Assembly (NCBI GenBank): GCA_017480565.1
Contig: JAFVAL010000020.1
Coordinates: forward strand, 1-64,000
Direction: 5' to 3'
Length of the DNA stretch: 64,000 nt
DNA from: Lachnospiraceae bacterium
Lineage (GTDB): Bacteria; Bacillota; Clostridia; Lachnospirales; Lachnospiraceae
Positions 16,853 through 26,083 of the stretch are shown one piece after another. Numbering within the stretch: the first letter of the stretch is position 1; each line of letters begins with the position of its first letter. The translations under genes were made by a program, and so were the position numbers. The notes below the pieces were generated by a model, which was given only the letters and a program-made list of their open reading frames with translations, was not told the origin of the DNA and searched no databases.

Positions 16853-17802
16853 CACGCTTCCTCCTTTTCTTTCTCCATGTTCGCAATGAGCTTGATAAAG
16901 ATCTCTTCCAGCGTCATCTCAATCAGACTCATCCCGTAAATCGGGGTCTTTGTGGCTGCACAGGCCAGGAAGACTTTTTCTCTGACATCGGTATCCTGCG
17001 AATAGACGTGCAGATCGATGATGCCATCCTCTTTAGAGACCACGTCCACGCTCTCGACCTCATCGATCGCAAGGAGCATCTGCTTTGCTTCCTCCGCGTC
17101 CGCCTTTAGCTTTAACTCCAGGCGGTTCGAGCCAGACATCTTCTTGGAAAGATCTTTGATCGAATCGTTGACGATCATCTTTCCCTTATTGATAATCAGA
17201 ACACGATCACAGACCGCACTGATTTCCTGCATGATATGTGAACTTAAAATGATCGTGTGATCCTTTGCCAGGGAACGGATTAAGTCTCTGACTTCTATGA
17301 TCTGTGAGGGATCCAGACCGACCGTCGGCTCATCCAGGATGATGATGTCCGGATTGCCGATCATCGCGCCTGCGATCCCGGTTCTCTGACGGTAACCTTT
17401 GGAGAGATGGCGGATCAGACGATTCTGATAGTTCGTAATCTTCGTCATCTCCATCGCATTCATCACATCGTCAAAGCGATCTTCCTTTTTCACGCCCTTG
17501 ATCTCCGCGACGAAATTCAGGTACTCCTTCACGGTCATCTCCGGATAGACCGGCGGAATCTCCGGCAGGTAGCCCATGCATTTCTTCGCTTCTTCCGGCT
17601 CATCCAAGATATCATGGCCGTTGATCGTAACCGTGCCTTCGGTCGCGGAAATGTATCCGGTAATGATATTCATCGTGGTGGACTTGCCGGCACCGTTTGG
17701 TACCAAGAAGCCCAGCACTTCGCCTTCTTCGACGGTGAAGCTTAAATGATCAACCGCATAGTGATCGCCATACTGCTTCACCAAATTGCTGACTTCAATC
17801 AT
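16852..17802 (-). CDS. ABC transporter ATP-binding protein with altered Walker A
   Basis: 316 residues of the CcmA/GldA subgroup. Signature HLSKGYRQRTGIAGAM, Walker B PDIIILDEPTVGLDP and switch His ILSSHIMQE are intact, and a C-terminal domain of about 95 residues is present. The Walker A loop reads FLVPNGAGKSTT, so the first Gly of GxxxxGKS is Val (the family has LGPNGAGKS). It energises the permease encoded next. It starts 14 bp after prfC stops, with AGGAGG upstream of the ATG. Substrate unknown. Confidence 0.9.
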   Translation of the reverse strand: MIEVSNLVKQYGDHYAVDHLSFTVEEGEVLGFLVPNGAGKSTTMNIITGYISATEGTVTINGHDILDEPEEAKKCMGYLPEIPPVYPEMTVKEYLNFVAEIKGVKKEDRFDDVMNAMEMTKITNYQNRLIRHLSKGYRQRTGIAGAMIGNPDIIILDEPTVGLDPSQIIEVRDLIRSLAKDHTIILSSHIMQEISAVCDRVLIINKGKMIVNDSIKDLSKKMSGSNRLELKLKADAEEAKQMLLAIDEVESVDVVSKEDGIIDLHVYSQDTDVREKVFLACAATKTPIYGMSLIEMTLEEIFIKLIANMEKEKEEA

Positions 17803-17816
17803 TTCTTCCCTCCTAA

Positions 17817-19403
17817 TTAGTTGCGTCCAAATTCTGAAAGCTGCAAGCCATCGTTGCGATCCATGATGGTCTTAAGAGACCATGGATGCGTATAGATGAG
17901 CAGCGGATTTCCCTTTAAATCCCGGATCTTCTTCGTGTCGGATGTGACCTTGATCGCATCCACATCGATGCCCGGGTTCTCGATCCAGCGGATGTGCTCA
18001 TACGGCAAAATATCCAGCCCGATCTCGACATTGTACTCAGAATTTAAGCGGTACTGCAATACCTCAAACTGCAGGACACCGACCACGCCGACAATGATCT
18101 CTTCCATACCGGTATTTAATTCCTGGAAGATCTGAATCGCACCTTCCTGCGCGATCTGCTCGATGCCTTTAATGAACTGCTTGCGCTTCATCGTATCGAT
18201 CTGTCTGACGCGGGCAAAATGTTCCGGCGCGAAGGTAGGAATGCCTTCAAACTGCACTGCAGGCCCGGTGCAAAGCGTATCTCCGATCGAGAAAATGCCC
18301 GGATCAAAGATACCGATGATATCACCCGCGTAGGCCTCTTCGACGTGTTTTCTCTCATCCGCCATCATCTGCTGTGGCTGCGAAAGGCGAAGCTTTCTGC
18401 CGCCCTGCACATGGTTGACTTCCATCCCCGCGCTAAACTGCCCGGAGCAGATGCGGATAAAAGCGATACGGTCGCGGTGCGCCTTGTTCATATTCGCCTG
18501 AATCTTAAAGACAAACGCCGAGAAATCCTCGGAAAACGGATCCACGCGGCCTTCGGTCGTATTTCTGGATAATGGCGGTGTCGTCATGTCCAGGAAATGA
18601 TTTAGGAAGGTCTCGACACCGAAGTTGGTCAGTGCAGAGCCAAAAAACACTGGGCTTAACTCGCCTGCATCGACTCTAGCCTGATCAAATTCATCGCTGG
18701 CACCATCAAGCAGCTCGATCTCTTCTGCAAGCTGATCGTGTAACGGCTTGGTAATCAGCGCATCTAACGACGGATCACCAAGCTCCACTTCCACCTGCTC
18801 GACCTCTCTCTGACCGTTGTTCGCGGCGAAAAACCGCATGATCTTTCCAGTCTCTCTGTCGTAGACACCCTTAAAGCTCTTGCCGGAACCGATCGGCCAG
18901 TTGATCGGACAGGTCCGGATCCCCAGCACCTCTTCGATCTCCCCGATCAGCTCAAACGGATCATTTGCCTCACGGTCCATCTTGTTGATGAAGGTGAAAA
19001 TGGGGATGTGGCGCATCACGCAGACCTTAAACAGCTTGATTGTCTGCGCCTCAACACCCTTCGACCCATCGATGACCATGACCGCGGAATCGGCTGCCAT
19101 CAGGGTACGGTAGGTATCCTCCGAGAAATCTTGGTGGCCCGGGGTATCCAAAATATTGATGCAGTAATCCCGATAATTAAACTGAAGCACCGAAGACGTC
19201 ACAGAGATTCCTCTCTCCTTCTCAATCTCCATCCAGTCAGATACCGCATGTCTGGCTGTTTTTCGGCCCTTGACCGAACCCGCCAGATTGATCGCGCCGC
19301 CGTAGAGCAAAAACTTCTCAGTCAGCGTCGTCTTACCGGCATCCGGGTGGGAAATGATCGCGAAAGTTCTGCGTCTTCTGATTTCCTCTTGTAACTTGCT
19401 CAA
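17817..19403 (-). CDS. prfC: Peptide chain release factor 3
   Basis: 528 residues from a TTG start at 19401-19403 (LSKLQEEIRRRRTFAIISHP), with AGGAG seven bases upstream; the frame extends further up without a better site. RF3 is a GTPase that removes RF1/RF2 from the ribosome after termination. G1 SHPDAGKTTL, G2 region RGISVTSSV, G3 DTPGHQDF and G4 NKMD are intact. The length equals that of E. coli RF3. It leads the long minus-strand run ending with vanZ. Confidence 0.95.
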   Translation of the reverse strand: MSKLQEEIRRRRTFAIISHPDAGKTTLTEKFLLYGGAINLAGSVKGRKTARHAVSDWMEIEKERGISVTSSVLQFNYRDYCINILDTPGHQDFSEDTYRTLMAADSAVMVIDGSKGVEAQTIKLFKVCVMRHIPIFTFINKMDREANDPFELIGEIEEVLGIRTCPINWPIGSGKSFKGVYDRETGKIMRFFAANNGQREVEQVEVELGDPSLDALITKPLHDQLAEEIELLDGASDEFDQARVDAGELSPVFFGSALTNFGVETFLNHFLDMTTPPLSRNTTEGRVDPFSEDFSAFVFKIQANMNKAHRDRIAFIRICSGQFSAGMEVNHVQGGRKLRLSQPQQMMADERKHVEEAYAGDIIGIFDPGIFSIGDTLCTGPAVQFEGIPTFAPEHFARVRQIDTMKRKQFIKGIEQIAQEGAIQIFQELNTGMEEIIVGVVGVLQFEVLQYRLNSEYNVEIGLDILPYEHIRWIENPGIDVDAIKVTSDTKKIRDLKGNPLLIYTHPWSLKTIMDRNDGLQLSEFGRN

Positions 19404-19457
19404 ATTCTTCTCCTCACAATACACATTTCATAATATGGGATTCCCAATTCCCAAAGA

Positions 19458-20174
19458 TTATCCCCGAAGGAACGCCTTGCGGATCTCTTCCTTCCAGTCC
19501 GCAACTAACGTCTCATAATCGCGCTCTTTTAAATTCGCAGCAGCGACCTTTGCATACTCCGGCAGCTCACCCTTGGCAAGCTTAGCCGCCTCCTGCGCAG
19601 CCAAGACCGATGCCGGCTGATCCGCCGCCTCGGCCGCTTTTTGAAATTCTGCTGCTGCCTGCTCAAAGCTGCCGACATACAGGTGTGCGATGGCCAGATT
19701 GTGCATGATCTTCGCATAATCTGCCTTGCGCATCGTCCCTTCCTTCTCGGAACGAAGCAGCTGCTCATATTCTTCCGCCGCTTGTGCAAAACTACCGTGC
19801 TCTAAGTAGCTGTCGCCCTTTAGCTTCCATTTCTCGACCGGCGAACATTCTCCCATCTGCTTGAGCAGATAGATCGTGTTCTTGCACTCATTTTCGGTGT
19901 AATAATCGCTCGCACCTAAGATCAGTGCAATCTTATCTTCCACCGGCGATTCCTGGGAAATGAGCTGGTAAAGCCGTTTTGCAAGCTTCTTTTCATCAAG
20001 CTCGGTATCGAGCCACATGCAAAGCGTCTCGTCAAAATCTTCATTTGAGATCACGTAGACATTCTCATAGAGGGTGTAGCAAAGCTCCTCCAGCGAATAG
20101 ATATGTCTCCCGGTCAGTTTGATCAGATACGGCTTATTTGCCAACGGTCCGCTGCATAAAATCACTTTACTCAT
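19458..20174 (-). CDS. TPR-repeat protein of a three-gene cluster of unknown function
   Basis: 238 residues from ATG 20172-20174 (MSKVILCSGPLANKPYL), overlapping the preceding stop as ATGA. Residues about 1-115 are a compact helical domain (SLEELCYTLYENVYVISNEDF) seen with the neighbouring families. Residues about 128-205 contain two tetratricopeptide-like helix pairs (WKLKGDSYLEHGSFAQAAEEY and MHNLAIAHLYVGSFEQAAAEF). No signal peptide or membrane segment. TPRs bind proteins, so it may link or regulate the two large proteins encoded upstream. Function unknown. Confidence 0.7.
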   Translation of the reverse strand: MSKVILCSGPLANKPYLIKLTGRHIYSLEELCYTLYENVYVISNEDFDETLCMWLDTELDEKKLAKRLYQLISQESPVEDKIALILGASDYYTENECKNTIYLLKQMGECSPVEKWKLKGDSYLEHGSFAQAAEEYEQLLRSEKEGTMRKADYAKIMHNLAIAHLYVGSFEQAAAEFQKAAEAADQPASVLAAQEAAKLAKGELPEYAKVAAANLKERDYETLVADWKEEIRKAFLRG

Positions 20175-21442
20175 GCCTTCAGACCTCCTAACCGAAACTC
20201 CCAGGTGCGTCCGGTCGCCGGATACCACTCGCCAAAGCCAAAGTCGGTGACGACCACATGCATCGTGTCCACATCCTCGTAGTCAAACACCACACGCACC
20301 CGCGTCATCTTGCGCGGACGCTTCTCCAGACCGTCCAAGAAGAAGCTTGCCTTGCTCTTACTCCCGGTCAGCGCATCAAGCAGCGTTAGATCCAACTGGT
20401 CCGTATCATCCAGAATAAAATCGAATGTTTTCTTGACATCAAACCAGTTAATACCAGGCTCTAACACCACAATATTCTCAGTTCTACCTCTGTAGAACAA
20501 ATCCATACTAACCTCATACGGAACCGTCTCTTCCGCCATCACCAGATAATCACGGCTCATCGCCTCGATGCTGCCCTGGTTCTCCATCAGCCGCTGCGCA
20601 AAATAGCACGCACCGTTGACGTAGAGATTGTCGCCCAAGAACACTTTTCTTCCCTGCGCGATTCTCCCAAGCGCTTTGCCCGCGATCTCTTCGTTCGCAA
20701 ATCCGACGCCCGTTGCGTACACACGCATGACAGTCTGTCTGGCAAATAGCTTCGCTGCGGTCTCTGCAAATGCATCCGCATAATCAAAGTCTTCCTGATA
20801 CGGCAGGACGTCCGATAAGTCACCGCCCTGCAGCTCCAAAAGCACCGGACGGCGCTTGGTGTTTAACCGCACCTGCGAGTAATGCATCCCGCTCTTTCGG
20901 TAATCAAACAGCGCCACCGTCTGTCCGAACACTTCCTTGCGGTGCTTTAAGACATATTCTCCAAAGCTCTGGCCTCTGGTGATGAACACCAGGCGGTCGC
21001 TTAAGAGTCCGAGCTTTGCAAAGACGCGCGATAAGCGCTCCCGCATCTGGCTGCTCGTATCCGTGACGGTCACGATCAGCTTTGCAATCAGATAGCCCGG
21101 CACCTGCTCTTTGACCTGCAGCAGACACCGGCGCAAAAACCGCTCTAAGATCTCTTCCGGCGCAAAGGAAGCCGTGAGCACTGGAATCTTCTCTTCGCCA
21201 AGGAGCTTCGCAAGCAGACCGTCCACGACGTCGCCGCTCTCATTTTCCAGGAGAGCCTCCATATCCGCACCGATCAGCCACTTCTTCGTCGCTTCTTCCA
21301 CGCCGATCGCGGTCGCAATCTTCTCCCGCCCGCCGGAAAATACGATCGGTATAAGCTTTGCATCCTCCTGATCGCAGCAGGCAAGCTGTGTAAATTCATT
21401 GTCCAGGTCGATACCGACCAGTAGTGTCTTTTTCTGTTCCAT
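20171..21442 (-). CDS. Hsp70/actin-fold ATPase-like protein (resembles DUF5716)
   Basis: 423 residues. The N-terminus LLVGIDLDNEFTQLACC resembles the phosphate-1 strand pair of Hsp70/actin ATPases, VALFDYRKSGMHYSQ the phosphate-2 region, and VYATGVGFANE the adenosine motif. The end (about 330-420) is beta-rich. By memory it corresponds to the family named DUF5716, found next to DUF5717 in Lachnospiraceae; the family name was not checked. The start overlaps the stop of the large gene by one base (TGATG), and its own stop overlaps the TPR gene (ATGA), so the three are translated together. Cytoplasmic, role unknown. Confidence 0.7.
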   Translation of the reverse strand: MEQKKTLLVGIDLDNEFTQLACCDQEDAKLIPIVFSGGREKIATAIGVEEATKKWLIGADMEALLENESGDVVDGLLAKLLGEEKIPVLTASFAPEEILERFLRRCLLQVKEQVPGYLIAKLIVTVTDTSSQMRERLSRVFAKLGLLSDRLVFITRGQSFGEYVLKHRKEVFGQTVALFDYRKSGMHYSQVRLNTKRRPVLLELQGGDLSDVLPYQEDFDYADAFAETAAKLFARQTVMRVYATGVGFANEEIAGKALGRIAQGRKVFLGDNLYVNGACYFAQRLMENQGSIEAMSRDYLVMAEETVPYEVSMDLFYRGRTENIVVLEPGINWFDVKKTFDFILDDTDQLDLTLLDALTGSKSKASFFLDGLEKRPRKMTRVRVVFDYEDVDTMHVVVTDFGFGEWYPATGRTWEFRLGGLKA

Positions 21443-24400
21443 CAGAGTGCCTTAAACTTTTCTTTCAGTACTTGACGCATGGCAGCATATTCTGTCACGA
21501 GAGAACGAATCTGCTCCCGGTAGACCGGATCATTTTCCTCTCCCGCCTGCGCCTTCTCATAGGTTAACAGATTGAGCAGTCCAAACAGACTGATGCGGTC
21601 CTCGCCTTCGTAATTCTCCGGCGCAAGCCGCCACAATTTATCTTCTGCCACACGCTCCGGATGGGCACTTACTTCCTCTCCATCCTCGGTGATGTAGTAG
21701 AACAATTCTTCATCCTGAAACAGGATAAATTCCTTCACAAAGATGCCCTTATACGCATGCGGCATCCATTCTTCCTGCATCTCGCCAAGATTTCCCATCG
21801 CGTAATGGATCTTCACGCGCTTCTTGGGGTTGGCGTGATACTCGACGTAATAACGCTGCCTAATACCAAATGGCAGATCGATCTGTCCGCCCAGATCCTT
21901 AAAGAACGGAAGCACGATCCCCTGGGAGAAGAAATCCTTCACCCACACGGTCGCAAGCTCCTTCTCCTCATCCTTTAGATTCGTCCGTCTGCTCATCCAT
22001 TTAAGGAGCGCCATCCGTCCGATCTCGATGTCCTCACGCTTCACTTCCTCAAGCAGCATGCGGAAGAATTCATTGTTCCCGCCATTGTTGTAATACAGAT
22101 AGCGGAAGCAGTAATAACAGTAGAACGACTTCACAAGCCGCGCATCCACGCGAGCACTCATCTCGCCCTTTGCGTATTTTAAGAAGTCCGGTAAAATGCG
22201 GTCGATCCCTTCTTCGGTAAAGAGCGCGGTGGTCAGTTCTTCTTCGATTGTCTGCGTCACCCTTGTCGTCTTGACCGTGCGCGGCAGCGTAAATCCAAGT
22301 TGCTCGACGACCACCGATTCCTCTTCTGCCTGCGCAGGCATCACAAACGGACGCTCCACCTGGCAGCAGCTTCTCATGCTGTAGCGGTTTCCGTTCTCAT
22401 CCTCGCAGAGCAGCTGACGCTCCGCATCCATGGGCTCCTTCAGCGTCACCCACGCCTTGCCATCCATCAGTGCCACGGACTCTTCGTTCTCGCCGCAGAC
22501 AATGATGCTGCGCATCTTCGGCACCGTGCAGGTTACCAGAACCTTGCGCGAGAGCTTGACAAGCCCCGCAGTCATCTTGCGGCTGCCGGTATTCTGCTCG
22601 TAGAGTCTCTCATAGAGCACCGGCATGAACTCATTCATCGCCCGCTTATCGAACATTTCCTTCGTGAAAATGGAAATCACATTCCGGTATTCTTCTTCCA
22701 CCTCCGGGATCATCGCGCGGTTCTCCACGATATTGGCAAAAAGCATCGCTTTCTTGCGCGCTGAGAGCCGGTTGTCATAGCGGAAATACGAATAAATACT
22801 GCTGTGATACGGTCCCTTTAAATCTTCCGGCACGCTGTCGATGTAGGCTTCATATAAGCCGTTGAGCTTTAAGTCTGCCTCCACGCCCATCGCATAGTAA
22901 GAAAAGACCTTCTTCCCGGAGCGGTGCGTCGCCAAGAGCACACAGCAGAGAATCTCTAAGATCTCCGGGTCCTTGTAGATGCGGTAAATCTTGACCAGAT
23001 TGTCAAACATCGCCCGCGTCGGACGCTTTGCCCTGCCCACCAGATAGCAATACTGCATCGCTGCTTCCTTCTGCAGCATCTCGTGGGAGAGCGACCAGCC
23101 GGCCACATACATCTCGAATTCATCCGGCTGATTTAACATATAAGGATTCGCATTATAAACCTGCGCCGCCTCATAGATTAAGATCGGGCTTGCACTGCCC
23201 TTTCTAAAGAGGTTCCGGATCTCTTTCAGCTTCTTCTCCGGCTCCTTCTGATACATCGGATCGAGCTGGAACAAGAACCAGGCAAGGAGCGGGTGAGAAT
23301 ACTGATTCTCATACATATTGCGGATGTAGGTGACCGCATCCTTCGTGGTCCTCTCATCCTGCTCCTTTAGCGCCTTTAAGAAGCGGAAGCCGCAGTAATG
23401 AATCGGCTGGAACTTCTCAAGAAGCGCGGACTTACGCTCCAAAATCGTCAATATATTTTCTGCAAATGCTGCGCGGTCCGTGGTCAGATTCACATACGCC
23501 TCAATCAGATCCACGGTCTCGTCTTCGCGGATGTCACTGATCGACCGAAGCGCCGTAAACATCCGGTTCGCATATTCATCCCTAGCGAATTTATTTCTCT
23601 TATAATCCAGATACGTCTGCCAGATGGTGGTATAGCCGCGGCGGATCGTTCTGGCCTTCTCGGTTCTCTCCGTATTCTGACGGTGCACGGAAACCGGTAC
23701 GCGCACGGTTCTGGTCGGGAGCTCCAGCTTTACCGCACCCAGGTGCAAGCCAGGACCGACCTCTCCGGGATCTACCCGAAAACGTACCGCATAGTCCTTC
23801 TGGAAGAAATGCTCCGCCCGGATCCGATCCTGCAGCGCGGTCAAAAAGCTGCCCTCACAACTGACACGAATCTCCCCGGTACCGCTGCCGGTCTTGGAAA
23901 TGAGAATCTCATCTTCAAACGGCTGCTCACCCTTCTCGGACACATCGTACCGATAATTGCCGAAGGACACCTCGTACTTTAACTGCTCTTTTAAGCCTGC
24001 AGCCACCAAAAACTCTTCCATCGCCTGCGACGTGTTCGCGCTTCGCATCAGGCTGCGATACATCGGAACCCACTCCGGATGATCGTAAAGGAAGACTCGC
24101 ACGAATTCTTCATTGGCAAATAAGCCGATCGCGGTCATCGGATCCGCTTTGGCAAGCTTCGCAAACTCCGCCCAGTCTCGGTATTCCTTCCCGTCAATTA
24201 AGACAAATGGCTTTACAATCTGAAATTCCACCGGAACCTTGCGCACGCCGCAGTCCGTCAGAATCCTAAGGAGTGCCTTATGTCTGCCGAGCTGATAATT
24301 CTCATCGGCAAAGAAGGAAAAGCGCACGTTACACTTCTCTCCGGAGAACATCCCGCCGTCTACTAAGATGCCTTCACTTTTCTCATCCTGCTCGATCTTG

Positions 24401-24573
24401 CCGCGAATCTCCGTGCCCAGTTCATTGCCAACCGCGAACGTTCCGTGATATTCTTCTTTTGTCTGCACACGAAAAGTAATCGTATCCACAACCTGTCCGT
24501 TCTGGTAAACCAGAATCTCCGGCCGCTCGTACGAAAATACCCCTCTTCGATATCCGCGGATTTTTCTCTCCAT
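21442..24573 (-). CDS. Very large soluble protein of unknown function (resembles DUF5717)
   Basis: 1043 residues, ATG start after AGGTGGAGGTGG. Residues about 1-320 look like two or three beta-sandwich modules (FSYERPEILVYQNGQV; VSCEGSFLTALQDRI), about 330-700 are helical and repeat-like with many Tyr and Leu, and the C-terminal part returns to mixed alpha/beta. No signal peptide, membrane helix or known catalytic motif is visible. I recall such proteins as DUF5717, coupled to DUF5716. First gene of the three-gene cluster; a minus-strand TATAAT lies about 40 bases upstream of the start. Possible roles such as a chaperone-like or scaffold protein are only inference. Confidence 0.65.
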   Translation of the reverse strand: MERKIRGYRRGVFSYERPEILVYQNGQVVDTITFRVQTKEEYHGTFAVGNELGTEIRGKIEQDEKSEGILVDGGMFSGEKCNVRFSFFADENYQLGRHKALLRILTDCGVRKVPVEFQIVKPFVLIDGKEYRDWAEFAKLAKADPMTAIGLFANEEFVRVFLYDHPEWVPMYRSLMRSANTSQAMEEFLVAAGLKEQLKYEVSFGNYRYDVSEKGEQPFEDEILISKTGSGTGEIRVSCEGSFLTALQDRIRAEHFFQKDYAVRFRVDPGEVGPGLHLGAVKLELPTRTVRVPVSVHRQNTERTEKARTIRRGYTTIWQTYLDYKRNKFARDEYANRMFTALRSISDIREDETVDLIEAYVNLTTDRAAFAENILTILERKSALLEKFQPIHYCGFRFLKALKEQDERTTKDAVTYIRNMYENQYSHPLLAWFLFQLDPMYQKEPEKKLKEIRNLFRKGSASPILIYEAAQVYNANPYMLNQPDEFEMYVAGWSLSHEMLQKEAAMQYCYLVGRAKRPTRAMFDNLVKIYRIYKDPEILEILCCVLLATHRSGKKVFSYYAMGVEADLKLNGLYEAYIDSVPEDLKGPYHSSIYSYFRYDNRLSARKKAMLFANIVENRAMIPEVEEEYRNVISIFTKEMFDKRAMNEFMPVLYERLYEQNTGSRKMTAGLVKLSRKVLVTCTVPKMRSIIVCGENEESVALMDGKAWVTLKEPMDAERQLLCEDENGNRYSMRSCCQVERPFVMPAQAEEESVVVEQLGFTLPRTVKTTRVTQTIEEELTTALFTEEGIDRILPDFLKYAKGEMSARVDARLVKSFYCYYCFRYLYYNNGGNNEFFRMLLEEVKREDIEIGRMALLKWMSRRTNLKDEEKELATVWVKDFFSQGIVLPFFKDLGGQIDLPFGIRQRYYVEYHANPKKRVKIHYAMGNLGEMQEEWMPHAYKGIFVKEFILFQDEELFYYITEDGEEVSAHPERVAEDKLWRLAPENYEGEDRISLFGLLNLLTYEKAQAGEENDPVYREQIRSLVTEYAAMRQVLKEKFKAL

Positions 24574-24707
24574 GTGCCACCTCCACCTTGCAATTTAGTA
24601 CATTTCTATTATAATGAAAGTACTCCATAGGCTGTCTACAGTATAAACCATCCTACATTATACAATAACAGTCTGGACAAATCAAGAAAAGAGCGATGAG
24701 GAATCCT

Positions 24708-25811
24708 ATGGAACAAATCGAACATAAAGATCATTTTCACGGCAGTGATTTAGAGAAAATAGAAAAAGTGTATGGCATCCCGAAGGAGCAGATTACCAGT
24801 TTCTCTGCAAATGTCAATCCTCTGGGCATTTCGTATGCACTAAGAGAGAAGTTGGCCGCGCATCTTGACGTCATCTCCTCCTACCCCGACAGAGACTATA
24901 CGTCTCTTCGCAAGGCCATCGCCTCGTACGCAGGCACCAAGCCGGAACGTGTCATCGTGGGAAATGGCTCCACTGAGTTAATTTCCCTGGCCATCCAGAT
25001 CAAACACCCGAAGAAAGCCCTGATCTTAGGCCCCACCTATTCTGAGTACGAGCGTGATATCGCGCTTTGTGGCGGCCGCAGCCGGTACTTTCCGCTGCGC
25101 GAAGAAGACGATTTTGAGCTGAATCTTTCTGCACTCTCTGCACAGATTACTGAAGACATCGATCTTCTGATTATCTGCAATCCGAACAACCCGACCTCGT
25201 CACAGATCACTTCGGATACCATGCGCCACATCCTGGATATCTGCCTGGTAAAAGGGGTCTTCGTCCTGGTCGATGAAACCTATGTGGAATTTGCCGAAGA
25301 GATGGCGAAGGTCACTTCGGTGCCGTTAACCGGCTCCTACAATAATCTCCTTGTCCTTCGCGGGGTGAGCAAGTTCTACGCCGCGCCCGGCCTCAGACTT
25401 GGCTATGGGATCTGCGGCAACCCCGATCTTCTCGGAGAGATCGCGCAACGCAAGGACCCCTGGAGCGTCAGTTCCCTGGCAGCGCTTGCCGGAGAGATCA
25501 TGTTCTCCGACCACGAATACATCGAAAAGACCCGCCATTTAATCCGCGACGAGCGGACGCGGATTCTTGACATTCTGCGAGGATTTACCGGCTGCAAGAT
25601 CTATCCTTCTTCCGCCAATTTTCTCCTGGTGCGGATATTAAAAGAAGGCGTGACCGCACAGATGTTGTTTGAAGCCTGCATAAAGAAAGGTCTCATGATC
25701 CGCAACTGCGCGACCTTCCCCTTCCTCGATGAGTCCTACATCCGGTTCTGCTTCATGAGCCCGGAGAAGAACGATGAACTGCTTGCCATTTTAAAGGAGT
25801 ACCTCGCATGA
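24708..25811 (+). CDS. CobD/HisC-like PLP aminotransferase or decarboxylase
   Basis: 367 residues from ATG 24708 (MEQIEHKDHFHGSDLEKIEK), chosen because GAGGAA precedes it; an ATG four codons upstream has a weaker site. The opening HGSDLEKIEKVYGIP and FSANVNPLGIS resemble L-threonine-O-3-phosphate decarboxylase CobD, while the core (NPNNPTS, LVDETYVEF, RGVSKFYAAPGLRLGY with the PLP Lys) is common to CobD and histidinol-phosphate aminotransferase. No cobalamin or histidine genes are nearby, so the substrate cannot be fixed. It is transcribed away from the DUF5717 gene. Confidence 0.8.
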   Translation: MEQIEHKDHFHGSDLEKIEKVYGIPKEQITSFSANVNPLGISYALREKLAAHLDVISSYPDRDYTSLRKAIASYAGTKPERVIVGNGSTELISLAIQIKHPKKALILGPTYSEYERDIALCGGRSRYFPLREEDDFELNLSALSAQITEDIDLLIICNPNNPTSSQITSDTMRHILDICLVKGVFVLVDETYVEFAEEMAKVTSVPLTGSYNNLLVLRGVSKFYAAPGLRLGYGICGNPDLLGEIAQRKDPWSVSSLAALAGEIMFSDHEYIEKTRHLIRDERTRILDILRGFTGCKIYPSSANFLLVRILKEGVTAQMLFEACIKKGLMIRNCATFPFLDESYIRFCFMSPEKNDELLAILKEYLA

Positions 25812-25844
25812 GCTTGAAACGCTGAAAGATCTGAAGGTAGTCAC

Positions 25845-25955
25845 ATGGGTTTAGGCGTTTGGGATATCATTTTACTCTTACTCGTTGCCGCCATCGTAGG
25901 CCTCGCGGTCTACGTCAATGTCGGACGAAAGAAGTCCGGCAACGCCGCAAAGTAA
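25845..25955 (+). CDS. 36-residue single-span membrane peptide
   Basis: A short ORF beginning MGLGVWDIILLLLVAA and ending with a Lys/Arg-rich cytoplasmic tail. GAAGGT lies about eight bases upstream of the ATG, and an intrinsic terminator follows 30 bases after the stop. The N-terminus resembles FeoB-associated small membrane proteins, but the Cys-rich tail of those is absent. Likely a real small membrane protein co-transcribed with the aminotransferase; function unknown. Confidence 0.6.
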   Translation: MGLGVWDIILLLLVAAIVGLAVYVNVGRKKSGNAAK

Positions 25956-25985
25956 CAGAGCCATTGTTAAATTTTAATCAATTTT

Positions 25986-26018
25986 AAAAAAGAGCTTGTT
26001 TACAGCGAGCTCTTTTTT
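25986..26018 (+). terminator. Intrinsic terminator after the small membrane peptide
   Basis: AAAAAAGAGCT (25986-25996) pairs with AGCTCTTTTTT (26008-26018) around an 11-base loop, with the T-run at the end of the stem. Confidence 0.85.
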
Positions 26019-26027
26019 GTTTATACT
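25999..26027 (+). promoter_or_regulatory. Promoter of the SDR gene, overlapping the terminator
   Basis: TTTACA (25999-26004) inside the terminator loop, a 17-base spacer made of the descending stem, and TATACT (26022-26027). Transcription would start near 26034, about 50 bases before the gene. Confidence 0.65.
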
Positions 26028-26083
26028 ATAGATAGTTAGCTGAACATAACAGCTTTCACTAAAAAGAATAAGGAGAATTGAAC

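Noticed and set aside
19471..19484. Further copy of the ACGCCTTGCGG block of the twin repeat
   Set aside because: The match is short, lies inside coding sequence and has none of the other blocks.
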